DNA of 64,000 nt, from positions 186,001-250,000 of the forward strand of contig JAEUKI010000094.1 of the NCBI GenBank assembly GCA_016793325.1, read 5' to 3'. Under the pieces are notes generated by a model. It was given only the letters and a program-made list of their open reading frames with translations. It was not told the DNA's origin and did not search any database. This DNA comes from Myxococcales bacterium (GTDB lineage: Bacteria > Myxococcota_A > Polyangia > Polyangiales > Ga0077539). Below are positions 25,782-34,676 of this stretch, in pieces (within the stretch, counting starts at the first letter, position 1; each line of letters opens with the position of its first letter). The translations under genes and the position numbers were made by a program.

Positions 25782-26369
25782 ATGCCACTCATTTGCCGCC
25801 GGAGCGCTCGGTCGATCGTGACGCTCGTTCTCGTGCTCGCGTCGAGTCGGTGCTCTTCGGGCCAATCCACGACGCCCGCTGCGTCGAACGCGCGCGAGTC
25901 TTCTGGATCGACCTCCAACGCGGATGCGCTCGCGACACCCGAGCCCGTCGCGGACTCGGGGAGCGCCATCCCGGACACAGGGGCCTCGCCGAGCGCCGAT
26001 GGATCGCCGTCGAGCGCGCCAGATGCCACGGCTTCGAGCGCCCCCGACGCGAGCCCGCAGACGCCGCTCGAGCGCGAGCGCGCGGCGTTTGCCGCAGCGA
26101 TTCCGGTGTTTCGCAGGCACTGTGGCGCGTGTCACCTGCGCGAGAGCGGGCGACGCGCGGCCCTTCACCACTTCGACATCACCGTCGATCCGTTTGGCGG
26201 ACACCACAGGCACGAGATGACCCTCGTGCTCCGACGCGTGCTCGGCGAGGTCACAGGACGCGAGGCGACGATGCCGCCGCGCGCGCCAGGGAGCGTTCAG
26301 GGCGAAGACCTCGCGCTGATTCGACAGTGGCTCGCCGCGCGCGACGCGCTCGAGCGACGAGCGCAGTGA
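25782..26369 (+). CDS. Cytochrome c-like periplasmic or lipid-anchored protein
   Basis: 195 residues. The N-terminal hydrophobic part (about 10-22) ends in LASSRC, a poor lipobox with C24. A Ser/Ala/Asp/Pro linker (about 25-95) leads to a cytochrome c-like domain with the heme site CGACH (114-118) and a candidate axial methionine in ATMPPRAP (M164). It would be a mono-heme electron carrier at the outer face of the inner membrane or on the outer membrane. It opens the co-directional operon with multicopper oxidases, which suggests a role in electron transfer during copper or oxidative metabolism. The following gene starts 32 bases later. Confidence 0.82.
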   Translation: MPLICRRSARSIVTLVLVLASSRCSSGQSTTPAASNARESSGSTSNADALATPEPVADSGSAIPDTGASPSADGSPSSAPDATASSAPDASPQTPLERERAAFAAAIPVFRRHCGACHLRESGRRAALHHFDITVDPFGGHHRHEMTLVLRRVLGEVTGREATMPPRAPGSVQGEDLALIRQWLAARDALERRAQ

Positions 26370-26401
26370 TTCCAATTCGATCCACGAAACCCAAGGACAC
26401 C

Positions 26402-26839
26402 ATGAAGATCTCGACCACGGCACACGCGCTACTCCTCGCGACCCTCGCGGGATGCTCTCCGGCGAGCCCGCAAGACTCGGGCACCAACGACGCAGCCACG
26501 GTGGACACAGGCGTCGCGAGCGACACCGGCGTCGCGTCGGGCGACGCAGGATCCAACGCCGACGCGAGCGCCGACGGCATCACGCTCTTGTCTGTGTCCG
26601 TCGTCGTCCATGGAACGATGCAAGTCCGCTGGGCAAATCCCTCGACTCCGTGCGACCAAGTCACGGTCGAACGATCGTCCAACGGCGCGGCGTTCGTCAC
26701 CGCGATGACCGTCACCGGAAGCGCGACCTCGATTCGCGACATGCCCGGTCACGAAAACGGGACGTACTGCTATCGAGCCGTGTGCCTTCGCAGCCGCGCA
26801 GCGTCAGCGCCCTCCAACGAACTGTGTGCGATGCAATGA
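26402..26839 (+). CDS. Lipoprotein with fibronectin-III-like domain
   Basis: 145 residues. The leader ends in LAGC (C18), so it is a lipoprotein. An Asp/Ala/Thr/Ser linker (about 20-58, VDTGVASDTGVAS) precedes a beta-rich domain (about 60-145, VVVHGTMQVRWANPSTPCDQ) like a fibronectin type III fold, with cysteines that may form disulfides. The start is ATG 26402. Its TGA overlaps the ATG of the next gene (ATGA at 26836-26839), so translation is coupled with the two-domain multicopper oxidase. Confidence 0.75.
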   Translation: MKISTTAHALLLATLAGCSPASPQDSGTNDAATVDTGVASDTGVASGDAGSNADASADGITLLSVSVVVHGTMQVRWANPSTPCDQVTVERSSNGAAFVTAMTVTGSATSIRDMPGHENGTYCYRAVCLRSRAASAPSNELCAMQ

Positions 26840-27741
26840 AACGCTTGATCCTCGGCCTCGCCGTCAGCGTCGGACTCTGCGTCTCGTGTGGCCAACCGGG
26901 CCCCAGCGCGCCGTATCTCACGCGCCGCGCGTACGCGCCCACCGGGCGAACGGTGACCGTCGACCTCGAGGCGCGAGACGTTCGCTGGGAGGTCGGCCCA
27001 TCGGCGATCTACAACGCGTGGACGTACAACGGGACGATCCCCGGCCCCACGATCGAGGCCACTGCCGGCGACACGATCGTCGTGCGACTCACCAACCGAA
27101 GCGCACATCCAGTCTCGGTTCACACGCACCTCGTGGACTTCGCGCAGAGCGAAGACGGCGCGGACGCTCCGTCCATCGCGATGCCGGGACAGACCGTGTC
27201 GGTCACGTGGTTCACGCGACACGCGGGCGTCGTTCCGTACCACGATCACGCGAGCGAGCAGGGCGTACGCCGAGGGTTGCACGGAGCGCTCGTGCTCCAC
27301 GCGCCCGACGAAGCCCCGGCGATGGAGCAGGTCGTGGTCTTGAGCGACCTCGATCAGACCGCGTTCGAGCAGCTGCCCGGCGTCGTCAACCCGCGCACAG
27401 GAATGATCCCGGACGGCGGCACCTACCGCGGCGAACACCAGTACATGCACGTGATCAACGGCCGCGCGTACGAAGACTCGATCCCGCTCTTTCGGGGACA
27501 GGTCGGGAGGCTCAGCCGCTGGCGCGTCGTGAGCATCGGCGTCGAAGCCCACACCTGGCACATTCACGGCCATCGCTGGCTCGACGCGGCGGGCGAGCTC
27601 ACGGACAACATCCAGCTCGCGCCGGGCATGTACAACACCTTCGAAGTCACTCCGTCACGCGCGGGAAACTGGATGGTCCACTGCCATTTTCCCAATCACA
27701 TGGCGGGCGGGATGATGGCGCGGTTCGAGGTAACTCCGTAG
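26836..27741 (+). CDS. Two-domain multicopper oxidase, lipoprotein
   Basis: 301 residues. The leader ends in CVSC (C18), so it is probably a lipoprotein. It has two cupredoxin domains, shorter than the three-domain enzymes, like small laccases and other two-domain oxidases. The copper ligand motifs are HTH (96-98), HDH (136-138), HTWHIHGH (239-246) and HCHFPNHM (282-289), which carry the type 1, 2 and 3 sites. It would oxidise a substrate (a metal such as Cu(I), or organics) with reduction of oxygen to water at the outer face of the cell. Its ATG overlaps the preceding stop. It is part of the copper-type operon. Confidence 0.88.
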   Translation: MKRLILGLAVSVGLCVSCGQPGPSAPYLTRRAYAPTGRTVTVDLEARDVRWEVGPSAIYNAWTYNGTIPGPTIEATAGDTIVVRLTNRSAHPVSVHTHLVDFAQSEDGADAPSIAMPGQTVSVTWFTRHAGVVPYHDHASEQGVRRGLHGALVLHAPDEAPAMEQVVVLSDLDQTAFEQLPGVVNPRTGMIPDGGTYRGEHQYMHVINGRAYEDSIPLFRGQVGRLSRWRVVSIGVEAHTWHIHGHRWLDAAGELTDNIQLAPGMYNTFEVTPSRAGNWMVHCHFPNHMAGGMMARFEVTP

Positions 27742-27781
27742 CCGCCCTCGCGAGCCACTCCCTCTTTGGGTCAACAACACC

Positions 27782-28111
27782 ATGCACTTGCGACACGCGC
27801 TCTCACTCTTGTTCTGCGTGGCGATCTCGGCCTGCGCTACGCGCGCGGTGCCCGACTCGTACGCGCCAACCTCCGCGCTCTCGGTCGAAGCTCGATCGGG
27901 ACCCTCTCCTGTCGCGGCCGTCGCGCTGCGCGAGGACCCGCCGATGCCCGACGAGCCGTCGGACTCGGGCCTGTGGCGCGAGCTCGAAGACCCAGACGCC
28001 GCGGTATTTCCCTTACCGAGCGAGCCCGGCTCGAGCTGGGGCGGAGGGGCGCAGCCTCCCTCGCAAGAGACGCACACACATTCAACAGGAGGCCACCACC
28101 ATGGCCCGTAA
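27782..28111 (+). CDS. Small lipoprotein with His-rich tail
   Basis: 109 residues. The signal peptide ends in ISAC (C18). The mature part has no recognised fold and ends in a His-rich tail, HTHSTGGHHHGP (about 98-109), likely to bind copper or nickel. It lies between the two-domain oxidase (40-base gap) and the TolC-like gene, which it overlaps by 11 bases, so it belongs to the operon. A metal-chaperone role fits the context but is inferred. Confidence 0.75.
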   Translation: MHLRHALSLLFCVAISACATRAVPDSYAPTSALSVEARSGPSPVAAVALREDPPMPDEPSDSGLWRELEDPDAAVFPLPSEPGSSWGGGAQPPSQETHTHSTGGHHHGP

Positions 28112-29540
28112 CCGCACGAAGGCACCGTTCTCGCTCGGCGCGCTCTTGGCGCTGCTCGCTCCTCTCGCGACGCAAGCGTGCGTCTCGCACTCGATCCGCG
28201 ACGACCTCGATCGCGTCTCGCGTCGGACGCGCGTCGAGCTCGCCCCCGCGCTCGAGGCGCCCGAGGTCGACGTCGAGTCTCGCGAGACCGTGCGCCGCAC
28301 GCTCGCCGCGCCCATGACCGCCGAAGACGCCGTGCGCGTCGCGATCAGCAACAACCGCTCGCTCCGCGCGTCGCTGCGCGAGCTCGGCGTCTACCGCGGC
28401 AGGCTCGTGCAAGCAGGGCTCGTCGCGAATCCCGCGGTCGAGTTCGACATCCGGCACCCCAACGACCCCGTGCAGCCCGTGCAGTTCGACCTCGCGCTCG
28501 AGTGGGACCTGACGCACTCGCTGCTCGCTCCCGTCCGCGCTGGCGTCGCGCGCGCTGAGCTCGACGCGGCGAGACACCGCGCGGCCGGCTCGGTGATCGA
28601 GCTCGGATTTCGTGTGCGCGCGGCGGTGTTCGCGATGCAAGCGGCGCGCGCCAGACTCACCGTGGCGACCCGCGCGCTCGACACGTTCGCCGCAGGCCGC
28701 GACGCGGCGCGAGCGCTCACCGAAGGCGGCAACGTGATCGCGCTCGACCGCGTCACGCACGAGGCCGCGTACGAGAGCGCGAGGGTCACCGTGGCGCAGC
28801 TCGAGCTCGAGCTGCTCGAGCGACGCGAAGAGCTCTCGCGGCTTCTCGGCGCGCACGGAGACGAGACCGCGTGGAGCCTGCGGGACGAGCTGCCGACCGT
28901 CCCCGAGCAGTACGAAGTGGTCCCCGACCTCGAGCGCCGCGTGATCACCGCGTCGCTCGCGCTGCAGGAGCAGCGAAGCGCGCTCGAAGCGCACGCGCGG
29001 CGCACGGGCCTCACGCGCGCCGAGGGGCTCATCCCCGACGTGTCGCTCGACGTTCACATCGAGCAAGACGGGCCCTTCTGGGAGGCCGGCGGAGGCGCGC
29101 GCGTCACGCTCCCCCTCTTCGATCGTCGCCAGGGAACGCTCACCGCCAACGAGGCCACCTTCGACGCCGCGATGGAGCGCTACCTCGGCGCCGCGATCGA
29201 CCTGCGTTCCCTCGCGCGCTCCGCTCGAAATCGTGTGCTCAGCGCGCACGCTCGCGCGAAGCAGTACGCGACCGTGATCGTCCCAGCGCGAAGGCGCGTG
29301 CTCGAGCAGTGGATGCTCCAGTACAACGCGATGCAAATCGGCGTGTTTCCGCTGTTGCAAGCGCGGCGCGACGAGCTCGACGCGCAGATGCGCGCGATCG
29401 AGACGGCGCGCGAGTTCTTCACTGCGAAGGCCGCGCTCGAAGCGCTGCTCGCAGGCCGCTCAGTGGGCGGTGATTCGATGTCGAGCATGTCCGCGGTCGA
29501 GCTCTCGGGCTCGGCGAGCGCGGCGCACGGAGGGCACTGA
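28101..29540 (+). CDS. TolC/CusC-type outer-membrane efflux lipoprotein
   Basis: 479 residues. The leader ends in TQAC (C27), so it is lipid-anchored as in CusC. Two long helical repeats typical of the outer-membrane factor family follow, with AEDAVRVAISNNRSLRA at about 75-91, LEWDLTHSL, and a second copy with RVTLPLFDRRQGTL. It would form a trimeric outer-membrane channel. The expected partners, an RND pump and a membrane-fusion protein, are not encoded nearby. AGGAGG at 28087-28092 lies before the ATG at 28101. The C-terminus is Ser/His-rich (SAAHGGH). Four bases later the CopA-type oxidase begins. Confidence 0.9.
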   Translation: MARNRTKAPFSLGALLALLAPLATQACVSHSIRDDLDRVSRRTRVELAPALEAPEVDVESRETVRRTLAAPMTAEDAVRVAISNNRSLRASLRELGVYRGRLVQAGLVANPAVEFDIRHPNDPVQPVQFDLALEWDLTHSLLAPVRAGVARAELDAARHRAAGSVIELGFRVRAAVFAMQAARARLTVATRALDTFAAGRDAARALTEGGNVIALDRVTHEAAYESARVTVAQLELELLERREELSRLLGAHGDETAWSLRDELPTVPEQYEVVPDLERRVITASLALQEQRSALEAHARRTGLTRAEGLIPDVSLDVHIEQDGPFWEAGGGARVTLPLFDRRQGTLTANEATFDAAMERYLGAAIDLRSLARSARNRVLSAHARAKQYATVIVPARRRVLEQWMLQYNAMQIGVFPLLQARRDELDAQMRAIETAREFFTAKAALEALLAGRSVGGDSMSSMSAVELSGSASAAHGGH

Positions 29541-29544
29541 TCCG

Positions 29545-30885
29545 ATGGACCGACGATCGTTTGTTTCGATGGGCGCCATCGCGACGGGCATGGCTGCCCT
29601 CGTGAAGGCTTCGCAATCCAAAGCGCAGAGCCAGGACGCTGGCCCGACGAGCGCCGACGCAGGGCAGCCCGACGCGAGCGCTGCGCCGCCGCGGGCCAAC
29701 GAGATCACGCCGGGACAGCCGCGCGTGCACACGCTCAACGGCGAGGCGCTCCCGTGGCGCATCGTCGACGGCGTGAAGGTTGGACACCTCGTCGCTGAAG
29801 AGATCGACCACGAGTTTGCGCCAGGGCTGCGCGCGCGCGTGTGGGGCTACAACGGGCGCACCCCCGGGCCGACGCTCGAGGCGATCGAAGGAGATCGCCT
29901 GCGGATCTACGTCACCAATCGCTTGCCCGAGCCCACCGCGGTGCACTGGCACGGGCTGATCCTGCCCAACGGAATGGACGGGGTCGCAGGGCTCACGCAG
30001 CGGCCGATCCAGCCGGGCGAGACGTTCATGTACGAGTTCGTCCTGCGCGATCCGGGGACGTTCATGTACCACCCGCACTACGACGAGATGACGCAGATCG
30101 CGCTGGGAATGCACGGGATGTTCATCGTGCACCCGCGCAGGCCGCGCGGGCCGCGAGTGGATCGCGACTTCGTCTTGATGACCCACGAGTGGAAGATCGA
30201 CGCCGGCGCGCGAAGGCCCAACCCCAACGCGATGGCGGACTTCAACGTCCTCACGTTCAACAGCAAGGCGTTTCCCGCGACGGAGCCCATCGTCTGCGCG
30301 CGGGGCGAAAGAGTGCGAATTCGCATCGGCAACCTGAGCCCGATGGACCACCACCCGATCCATTTGCATGGGCTCAATTTCAAGATCACCGCGACGGACG
30401 GGGGCTACATCCCCGAGCAAGCGCAGCACCCGGCGACGACGGCGCTCGTGCAGACGGGGAGCACGAAGGTGATCGAGTTCGTTCCGCAAGAGCCGGGCGA
30501 CTGGGCGATGCACTGCCACATGACGCACCACGTGATGATGCAGATGGGGCACAACGCGCCGCCCATGGTCGGGGCCAACACGCGAAGGCTCGATCGACGC
30601 ATGAGCAGGGTCGTGCCCGACTACATGACCATGGGCACGACGGGCATGGGCGGCATGGGTGAGATGCCCATGCCCATGCCCGAGAACAGCCTGCCGATGC
30701 GCGGAGGCCCAGGGCCCTTCAGCTACATCGACATGGGCGGGATGTTCACGATCCTCAAGGTGCGCGACCGCGTCGTCGGCGGCGAGCGCGACCGATGGTT
30801 TCAACACCCGCCAGGAACGGTCGCCACCGTCGCAGACCCCGCGAGGATGCGCGCCGACGGGATCGACCCCGACCGCCGGCGCTGA
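29545..30885 (+). CDS. CopA-type multicopper oxidase, Tat-exported, Met-rich
   Basis: 446 residues. A Tat-type leader starts DRRSFVSMG (2-10). Copper ligand motifs are HWH (134-136), HPH (176-178), HPIHLH (270-275) and HCHMTHH (323-329), all present. A Met-rich region (about 355-385, including MPMPMPE, with GMGGMG) resembles the copper-binding Met-rich inserts of CueO and CopA. It would oxidise Cu(I) to Cu(II) in the periplasm and so lower copper toxicity. It lies four bases after the TolC-like gene and is the last gene of the operon. Confidence 0.9.
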   Translation: MDRRSFVSMGAIATGMAALVKASQSKAQSQDAGPTSADAGQPDASAAPPRANEITPGQPRVHTLNGEALPWRIVDGVKVGHLVAEEIDHEFAPGLRARVWGYNGRTPGPTLEAIEGDRLRIYVTNRLPEPTAVHWHGLILPNGMDGVAGLTQRPIQPGETFMYEFVLRDPGTFMYHPHYDEMTQIALGMHGMFIVHPRRPRGPRVDRDFVLMTHEWKIDAGARRPNPNAMADFNVLTFNSKAFPATEPIVCARGERVRIRIGNLSPMDHHPIHLHGLNFKITATDGGYIPEQAQHPATTALVQTGSTKVIEFVPQEPGDWAMHCHMTHHVMMQMGHNAPPMVGANTRRLDRRMSRVVPDYMTMGTTGMGGMGEMPMPMPENSLPMRGGPGPFSYIDMGGMFTILKVRDRVVGGERDRWFQHPPGTVATVADPARMRADGIDPDRRR

Positions 30886-30894
30886 CACACACAA

Positions 30895-32106
30895 TCAATT
30901 CGCCGCGGCTTCGCCTTTGGCTTCGGGCTTCGCTTCCGCGGCCCGCTTGCGGCGCACGCGGCGCACGATGAAGTACCCAGCGCCGCCCACCACCAGCAAC
31001 ACGAGCGCGTAGAAGAGCGGAACGACGATCTCGCGGTGTCGCCCGAGCCCCAGTCGATCGATGAAGAGCGCGTTGCCGACGCGCGCGCGAATCCAGCCTC
31101 GGAGCCCGGTCCCCTCGCCCGCTTCGAAGTCCGTCACGCGCGAACGATTGCGCAGCGCCGCGTCCACCACCGCGCGCGGCGTCTCGCGCACCTCGCGCGC
31201 AGGCGCGACCGCCACAGCGCCGTCGCTCGTCGCGGTCGCCGCGCCGCCACCGTCGGTGCTCGCGGCGGCCGTGAGCGCGGGGGCCGCGGGCGCGACGACG
31301 CCGATGTGATTGACGACCTCGCGCTCCCACCCGCGCGACGGACGATTGACGACGCCGCCCTCGGAGCCGACGTACATCGTGGTCGACCCGCCGCCGTCGA
31401 GGTTGAGACCGCGATACGCGCCGAGCTCGATGAGCAGCTCGGCCATCTCGTAGAGCGTGCCTCCGTGGCTCGTCGCGCGACGACCGTCCACGGTGACGAG
31501 GATCACTTTCTTGCCGTCTTCGCTCACGCCGACCGCGGTGCGGGGCTCGCGCGTGTTGCGGTTCTCGAACTGGTGGAGCTCGTCGGAGATGCGCCCTCGC
31601 TCGACGATCAACGGTCGGCCCGAGACGCCGTCGGTGATGCCCCGTCGCTGCGCTTCGACCACGTCGCTCGGGCGCGAGATCATCGCGTTGCCGTCGCGCG
31701 TGTACGCGAAGAACCCGAAGTCCGCGTCGTCGCTCGACCACACCTGACCGCCGCCGGCGGCGAGGCCCTGCGCGCCCTGCAATCCGCCCCAGAATCCGCC
31801 GTTGATCGCCGCGGCGAGGTTGGCGCCGCGGGCGAAGGCGCTCGTCGCCTTCCACCGTTCGCGCAGGGGCGTACAGCGAATCGCGACGCCCGGGACGTTG
31901 AGGTCGATGACGAGCGCGTGAAACTCTGCGGGCGCCGGCGTCGTTCGGTGCAAGTGCTGGATGCCCGCGTTGGGTCGGGTCATCACGTCGATCGCCTGCG
32001 CGCTGCGAGGCGCGCTGACGAGCGCCCACGCGACGAGGGCAGCCCACACAAACGAGCGAAAGAGCGCCGAGGGGCGCCGGTGCGAGAGCGTCGAAGTTCG
32101 CGTCAT
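30895..32106 (-). CDS. Phosphodiester glycosidase family protein (NAGPA type), membrane-anchored
   Basis: 403 residues. A signal peptide (about 1-38, ending SAQA) is followed by a phosphodiester glycosidase domain (about 45-290). Typical motifs are AAINGGFWG, GRPLIVERG, RTAVGVSEDGKKVILVTVDGR, and NLDGGGSTTMYV. In animals the homologue (NAGPA, the uncovering enzyme) removes N-acetylglucosamine from phosphodiester-linked mannose phosphate; bacterial members cleave related phosphodiester glycosides. The C-terminus has an Ala/Val linker, then a transmembrane segment (about 367-385) and a basic tail, so the enzyme is anchored in the membrane with its domain outside. It is divergent from the FAM20-like gene. 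ATG 32106 begins the signal peptide. Confidence 0.85.
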   Translation of the reverse strand: MTRTSTLSHRRPSALFRSFVWAALVAWALVSAPRSAQAIDVMTRPNAGIQHLHRTTPAPAEFHALVIDLNVPGVAIRCTPLRERWKATSAFARGANLAAAINGGFWGGLQGAQGLAAGGGQVWSSDDADFGFFAYTRDGNAMISRPSDVVEAQRRGITDGVSGRPLIVERGRISDELHQFENRNTREPRTAVGVSEDGKKVILVTVDGRRATSHGGTLYEMAELLIELGAYRGLNLDGGGSTTMYVGSEGGVVNRPSRGWEREVVNHIGVVAPAAPALTAAASTDGGGAATATSDGAVAVAPAREVRETPRAVVDAALRNRSRVTDFEAGEGTGLRGWIRARVGNALFIDRLGLGRHREIVVPLFYALVLLVVGGAGYFIVRRVRRKRAAEAKPEAKGEAAAN

Positions 32107-32126
32107 GGCGGCTGTGAGTGGAATCT

Positions 32127-32145
32127 CTGGCGGCAGAGTTGCTAT
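32127..32145 (+). promoter_or_regulatory. Candidate sigma54 (-24/-12) promoter of the FAM20-like gene
   Basis: CTGGCGGCAGAGTTGCTAT contains GG, ten bases, GC, the exact spacing required at -24/-12, and TGGC...TTGC matches the consensus TGGCACG-N4-TTGC at most positions. It points toward the FAM20-like gene, about 80 bases upstream of its probable start. A sigma54 activator is encoded at 1536-2933, but no link is shown. Confidence 0.35.
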
Positions 32146-32225
32146 TCCGCCGCGCTTCGTGCTGTGAGACGACCGGAAGGCGACGCGCTCAGCAACGACG
32201 AACGAGGCCGCGTCGAGTTGCCACA

Positions 32226-33401
32226 GTGACTCTGGACCGTCAACCAAGGCACCAATTGTCCATTCGCCCCTACGTGCTCGGGGTCGCCCTCGCGGCGAGC
32301 TCGCTCGGCGGACGGTGTTCGCGTTCGGAGACACCGACGAACAACGCTCGGGACGCGCGGACCGCTTCCCCAGCGCCCGCCACCGACAGCGGAACGATCG
32401 CGACGACAGCGCCCGACGCACGCGCCGCAGCAGCGCCCGAGGACAGCAGCGTGGAGGGGACCCCGGACGCGACGGCCACGGGCAACGCGGACGGCGGCGA
32501 GCCTCGCGTGGTCGCAGGCGCCGACGGAACAAGCTCGTTTCTCGGGGTCGACGAGCGATCGATCCTCCGACGGCTGTGCGACGGCGAGGTCGTCCGGATG
32601 CAGCGCAACACCGGCGGGAGCACGCTGTCGTTTCGCGTGTGGTTCGCGGACGGCGGCCGGGGGCTGTTCAAGCCGCAGCAGACGAACAGCGTCGCGAATT
32701 TTCGCGCTGAAATCGCCGCGTATCGCATGTCGCGCTACCTGAATCTCCACCGCGCGCCGCCCGCGTGTGGGCGGACGATCCCGCGCTCGATGCTGCAGCG
32801 AACGGCGGACGCGACCGGCGACGTGACGTACTCCGAGCGCGTGATGCGCGAGGTGCTCGGCCGAGGCGAGATCGTTCCGGGCGCGATGATCTACTGGGTT
32901 CCCGGCGGCCTCGAGAACGTCCCGGGCTCCGAGCGGTACCCGGACCTGCTCGATACGACCAAGCCCCTCGCGGACGGAGATCGAACGCTCGCCGCGGATT
33001 TGTCAGCGCTGATCCTCGTCGATTTCATCAACGACAACATCGACCGCTGGTCCGGCGGAAACATTCTTCGCCAGCGCGCGACTGCGCAGAACCCCGCGCC
33101 GCCGATGCTCTTCATGGACAACGGCGCGGCGTTCACCATCGGCCGCGACAACATGGGCGCTCGGCCGACGGACCAATCGCAGCGGTTGGCGCGCATCTCT
33201 CGCGTGTCTCGCTCGCTCGTCGGCCGGCTTCGCGCGATGAACGCCGATTCACTCTCGCGCGAGATGCGCCTCGATCCCTTGGGCTCTCCGGTCGGAGACA
33301 ACGGGATCGCGGCGATCCTCGCGCGTCGCGACCGGCTCGTGCAGCACATCGACGCGATGATCACCGCGCGCGGCGAGGCTGCGGTCTACGCGTTCGAATA
33401 G
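32226..33401 (+). CDS. Secreted FAM20-type kinase-like protein
   Basis: 391 residues. The leader (about 13-30) ends near GGRC (C31), so it is exported and perhaps lipid-anchored. A Thr/Ala/Asp-rich linker (about 35-100) precedes a domain that matches the layout of the FAM20/Four-jointed secretory kinases: GLFKP (K149), NFRAEIAAYRMSRYLNLHRAPP with E162, then DFINDNIDRWSGGNIL (266-281; catalytic-type D273 and N279), and MDNGAAF (D298, the equivalent of the metal-binding Asp). It should phosphorylate proteins or sugars outside the cytoplasm, though no activity can be read from sequence. The start is taken as GTG 32226; TTG 32256 is possible. It is divergent from the NAGPA-type gene. Confidence 0.75.
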   Translation: MTLDRQPRHQLSIRPYVLGVALAASSLGGRCSRSETPTNNARDARTASPAPATDSGTIATTAPDARAAAAPEDSSVEGTPDATATGNADGGEPRVVAGADGTSSFLGVDERSILRRLCDGEVVRMQRNTGGSTLSFRVWFADGGRGLFKPQQTNSVANFRAEIAAYRMSRYLNLHRAPPACGRTIPRSMLQRTADATGDVTYSERVMREVLGRGEIVPGAMIYWVPGGLENVPGSERYPDLLDTTKPLADGDRTLAADLSALILVDFINDNIDRWSGGNILRQRATAQNPAPPMLFMDNGAAFTIGRDNMGARPTDQSQRLARISRVSRSLVGRLRAMNADSLSREMRLDPLGSPVGDNGIAAILARRDRLVQHIDAMITARGEAAVYAFE

Positions 33402-33460
33402 GCGCCCGCGCGGACGACGCGTTGCGCGGCGGCGGGTTCGTCCTACGCTACAACGCTGCA

Positions 33461-34636
33461 ATGACCTCGCAACGACTGACGCTCGAGCAAGCGCGCGCGA
33501 GCTGGTGGCAGCGCCAGTGGCTGCTCACTGCGCCGCCTGCAAAGACGCCGCTCGTCGACGTCGTGTCGGCGATCGGATGGATTCCGCTCGCGTCGGTCGC
33601 GAGCGCTCCCCTCGCACTGTTCGCGCGCGGCGCCCTCGCAGAGCGCGCCCCGTTCGACGAGGCCGTGTGCAAGTCGCACGCGCTCGTGATCGCGCCGGGG
33701 CCGAAGAGCTCGACGTGGCTCGTCGCCGCGCAAGAAGCGCCCGTGTGTCGCGCGTTTGCGGTCGCGGACCTAGCGTCGCGCGAAGCGCGGATCGCGGCGT
33801 CTGTGTCGCTCACCGCGCGGGACCTCGACGCGACGCGAGACGCGCTCCGAGCGCTGCTCGGCGAGCCGCACACCGCGGACGAGCTTCGTCGCAAGCTGCC
33901 AGAAGCGGCGCTCCGTCCGCTCGGCGACGTGGGAAAGCGCAACGGAGTCCCCACGCTCGCGTCGTTGGTGCTGAAGCAACTGTGGGCGACCGGCGAAGTG
34001 TGGCGCGTTCCGCCGAGCGCGCGGGGCGACGATCCGACGTCGCGTTGGCAGATCGACCCCAACCCGCGGCCCACGCCCTCCGCTGCGGACGCGGTGGGCT
34101 TCGTCGCTGCGCGGTGGCTCGGCGCGTTTGCGCCCGCGCCCCTCAAGAGCTTCGCGCTCGCGTTCGGCCTCGCGACGGGGCGCGCCAAGAGCGCGCTCGA
34201 GTCCATCGGCGCGCGCGAAGTCGCCGTCGAGGGAGTCGAAGACGGGTGCTGGGTGCCGGGGGACTTCGCGGCGCCCGAGACCGTCGACGCGAGCGTTTTT
34301 CCAGCGAAATTCCTGCCCGTTCGCGACCCGCTCACGGACGTTCACCTCGCGCACATGGCGAGCTCGACCGTGGCTCGCGCGGTGACGGCGCGCGCGCACG
34401 GCGTCGGCGCGACGATCGTGTCTCGCGGCGAAGTGCTGGGCGGCTGGGCGTACGACGAAGGCGGCCGCAAGGTTCACCTGCGATGGGTCCAAGCGGACGC
34501 GTCGGCAGAGCGCGTGAAGGCGCTCGAAGCCGAGGCGGCGAAGCTCGCTGTGTTCATCGCGAGCGAGCTCGGCGCGGTGCCCCTGCACACCGTGGTGATC
34601 CCGAAGGCGAGCGCGGCGCTCGAGCTCGCGTTGTAG
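33461..34636 (+). CDS. AlkZ-like winged-helix DNA-binding protein (possible DNA glycosylase)
   Basis: 391 residues, cytoplasmic. The domain layout fits the HTH_42 (AlkZ/YcaQ) family of winged-helix DNA glycosylases that remove bulky or crosslinked bases. The N-terminal SWWQRQWL contains Q17-x-Q19, where the family's catalytic QxQ/QxD pair is expected, but I cannot verify the alignment. The middle has GVPTLASLVLKQLWATGEVWRVP, a winged-helix feature, and the end shows VHLRWV and AKLAVFIASEL. It begins with ATG 33461, 59 bases after the FAM20-like gene, and precedes the methyltransferase. Catalytic identity is uncertain; it might only bind DNA. Confidence 0.7.
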   Translation: MTSQRLTLEQARASWWQRQWLLTAPPAKTPLVDVVSAIGWIPLASVASAPLALFARGALAERAPFDEAVCKSHALVIAPGPKSSTWLVAAQEAPVCRAFAVADLASREARIAASVSLTARDLDATRDALRALLGEPHTADELRRKLPEAALRPLGDVGKRNGVPTLASLVLKQLWATGEVWRVPPSARGDDPTSRWQIDPNPRPTPSAADAVGFVAARWLGAFAPAPLKSFALAFGLATGRAKSALESIGAREVAVEGVEDGCWVPGDFAAPETVDASVFPAKFLPVRDPLTDVHLAHMASSTVARAVTARAHGVGATIVSRGEVLGGWAYDEGGRKVHLRWVQADASAERVKALEAEAAKLAVFIASELGAVPLHTVVIPKASAALELAL

Positions 34637-34676
34637 CCAACGAGTCCGTAAGCGCGCCATCATCCGCGCACCGACG

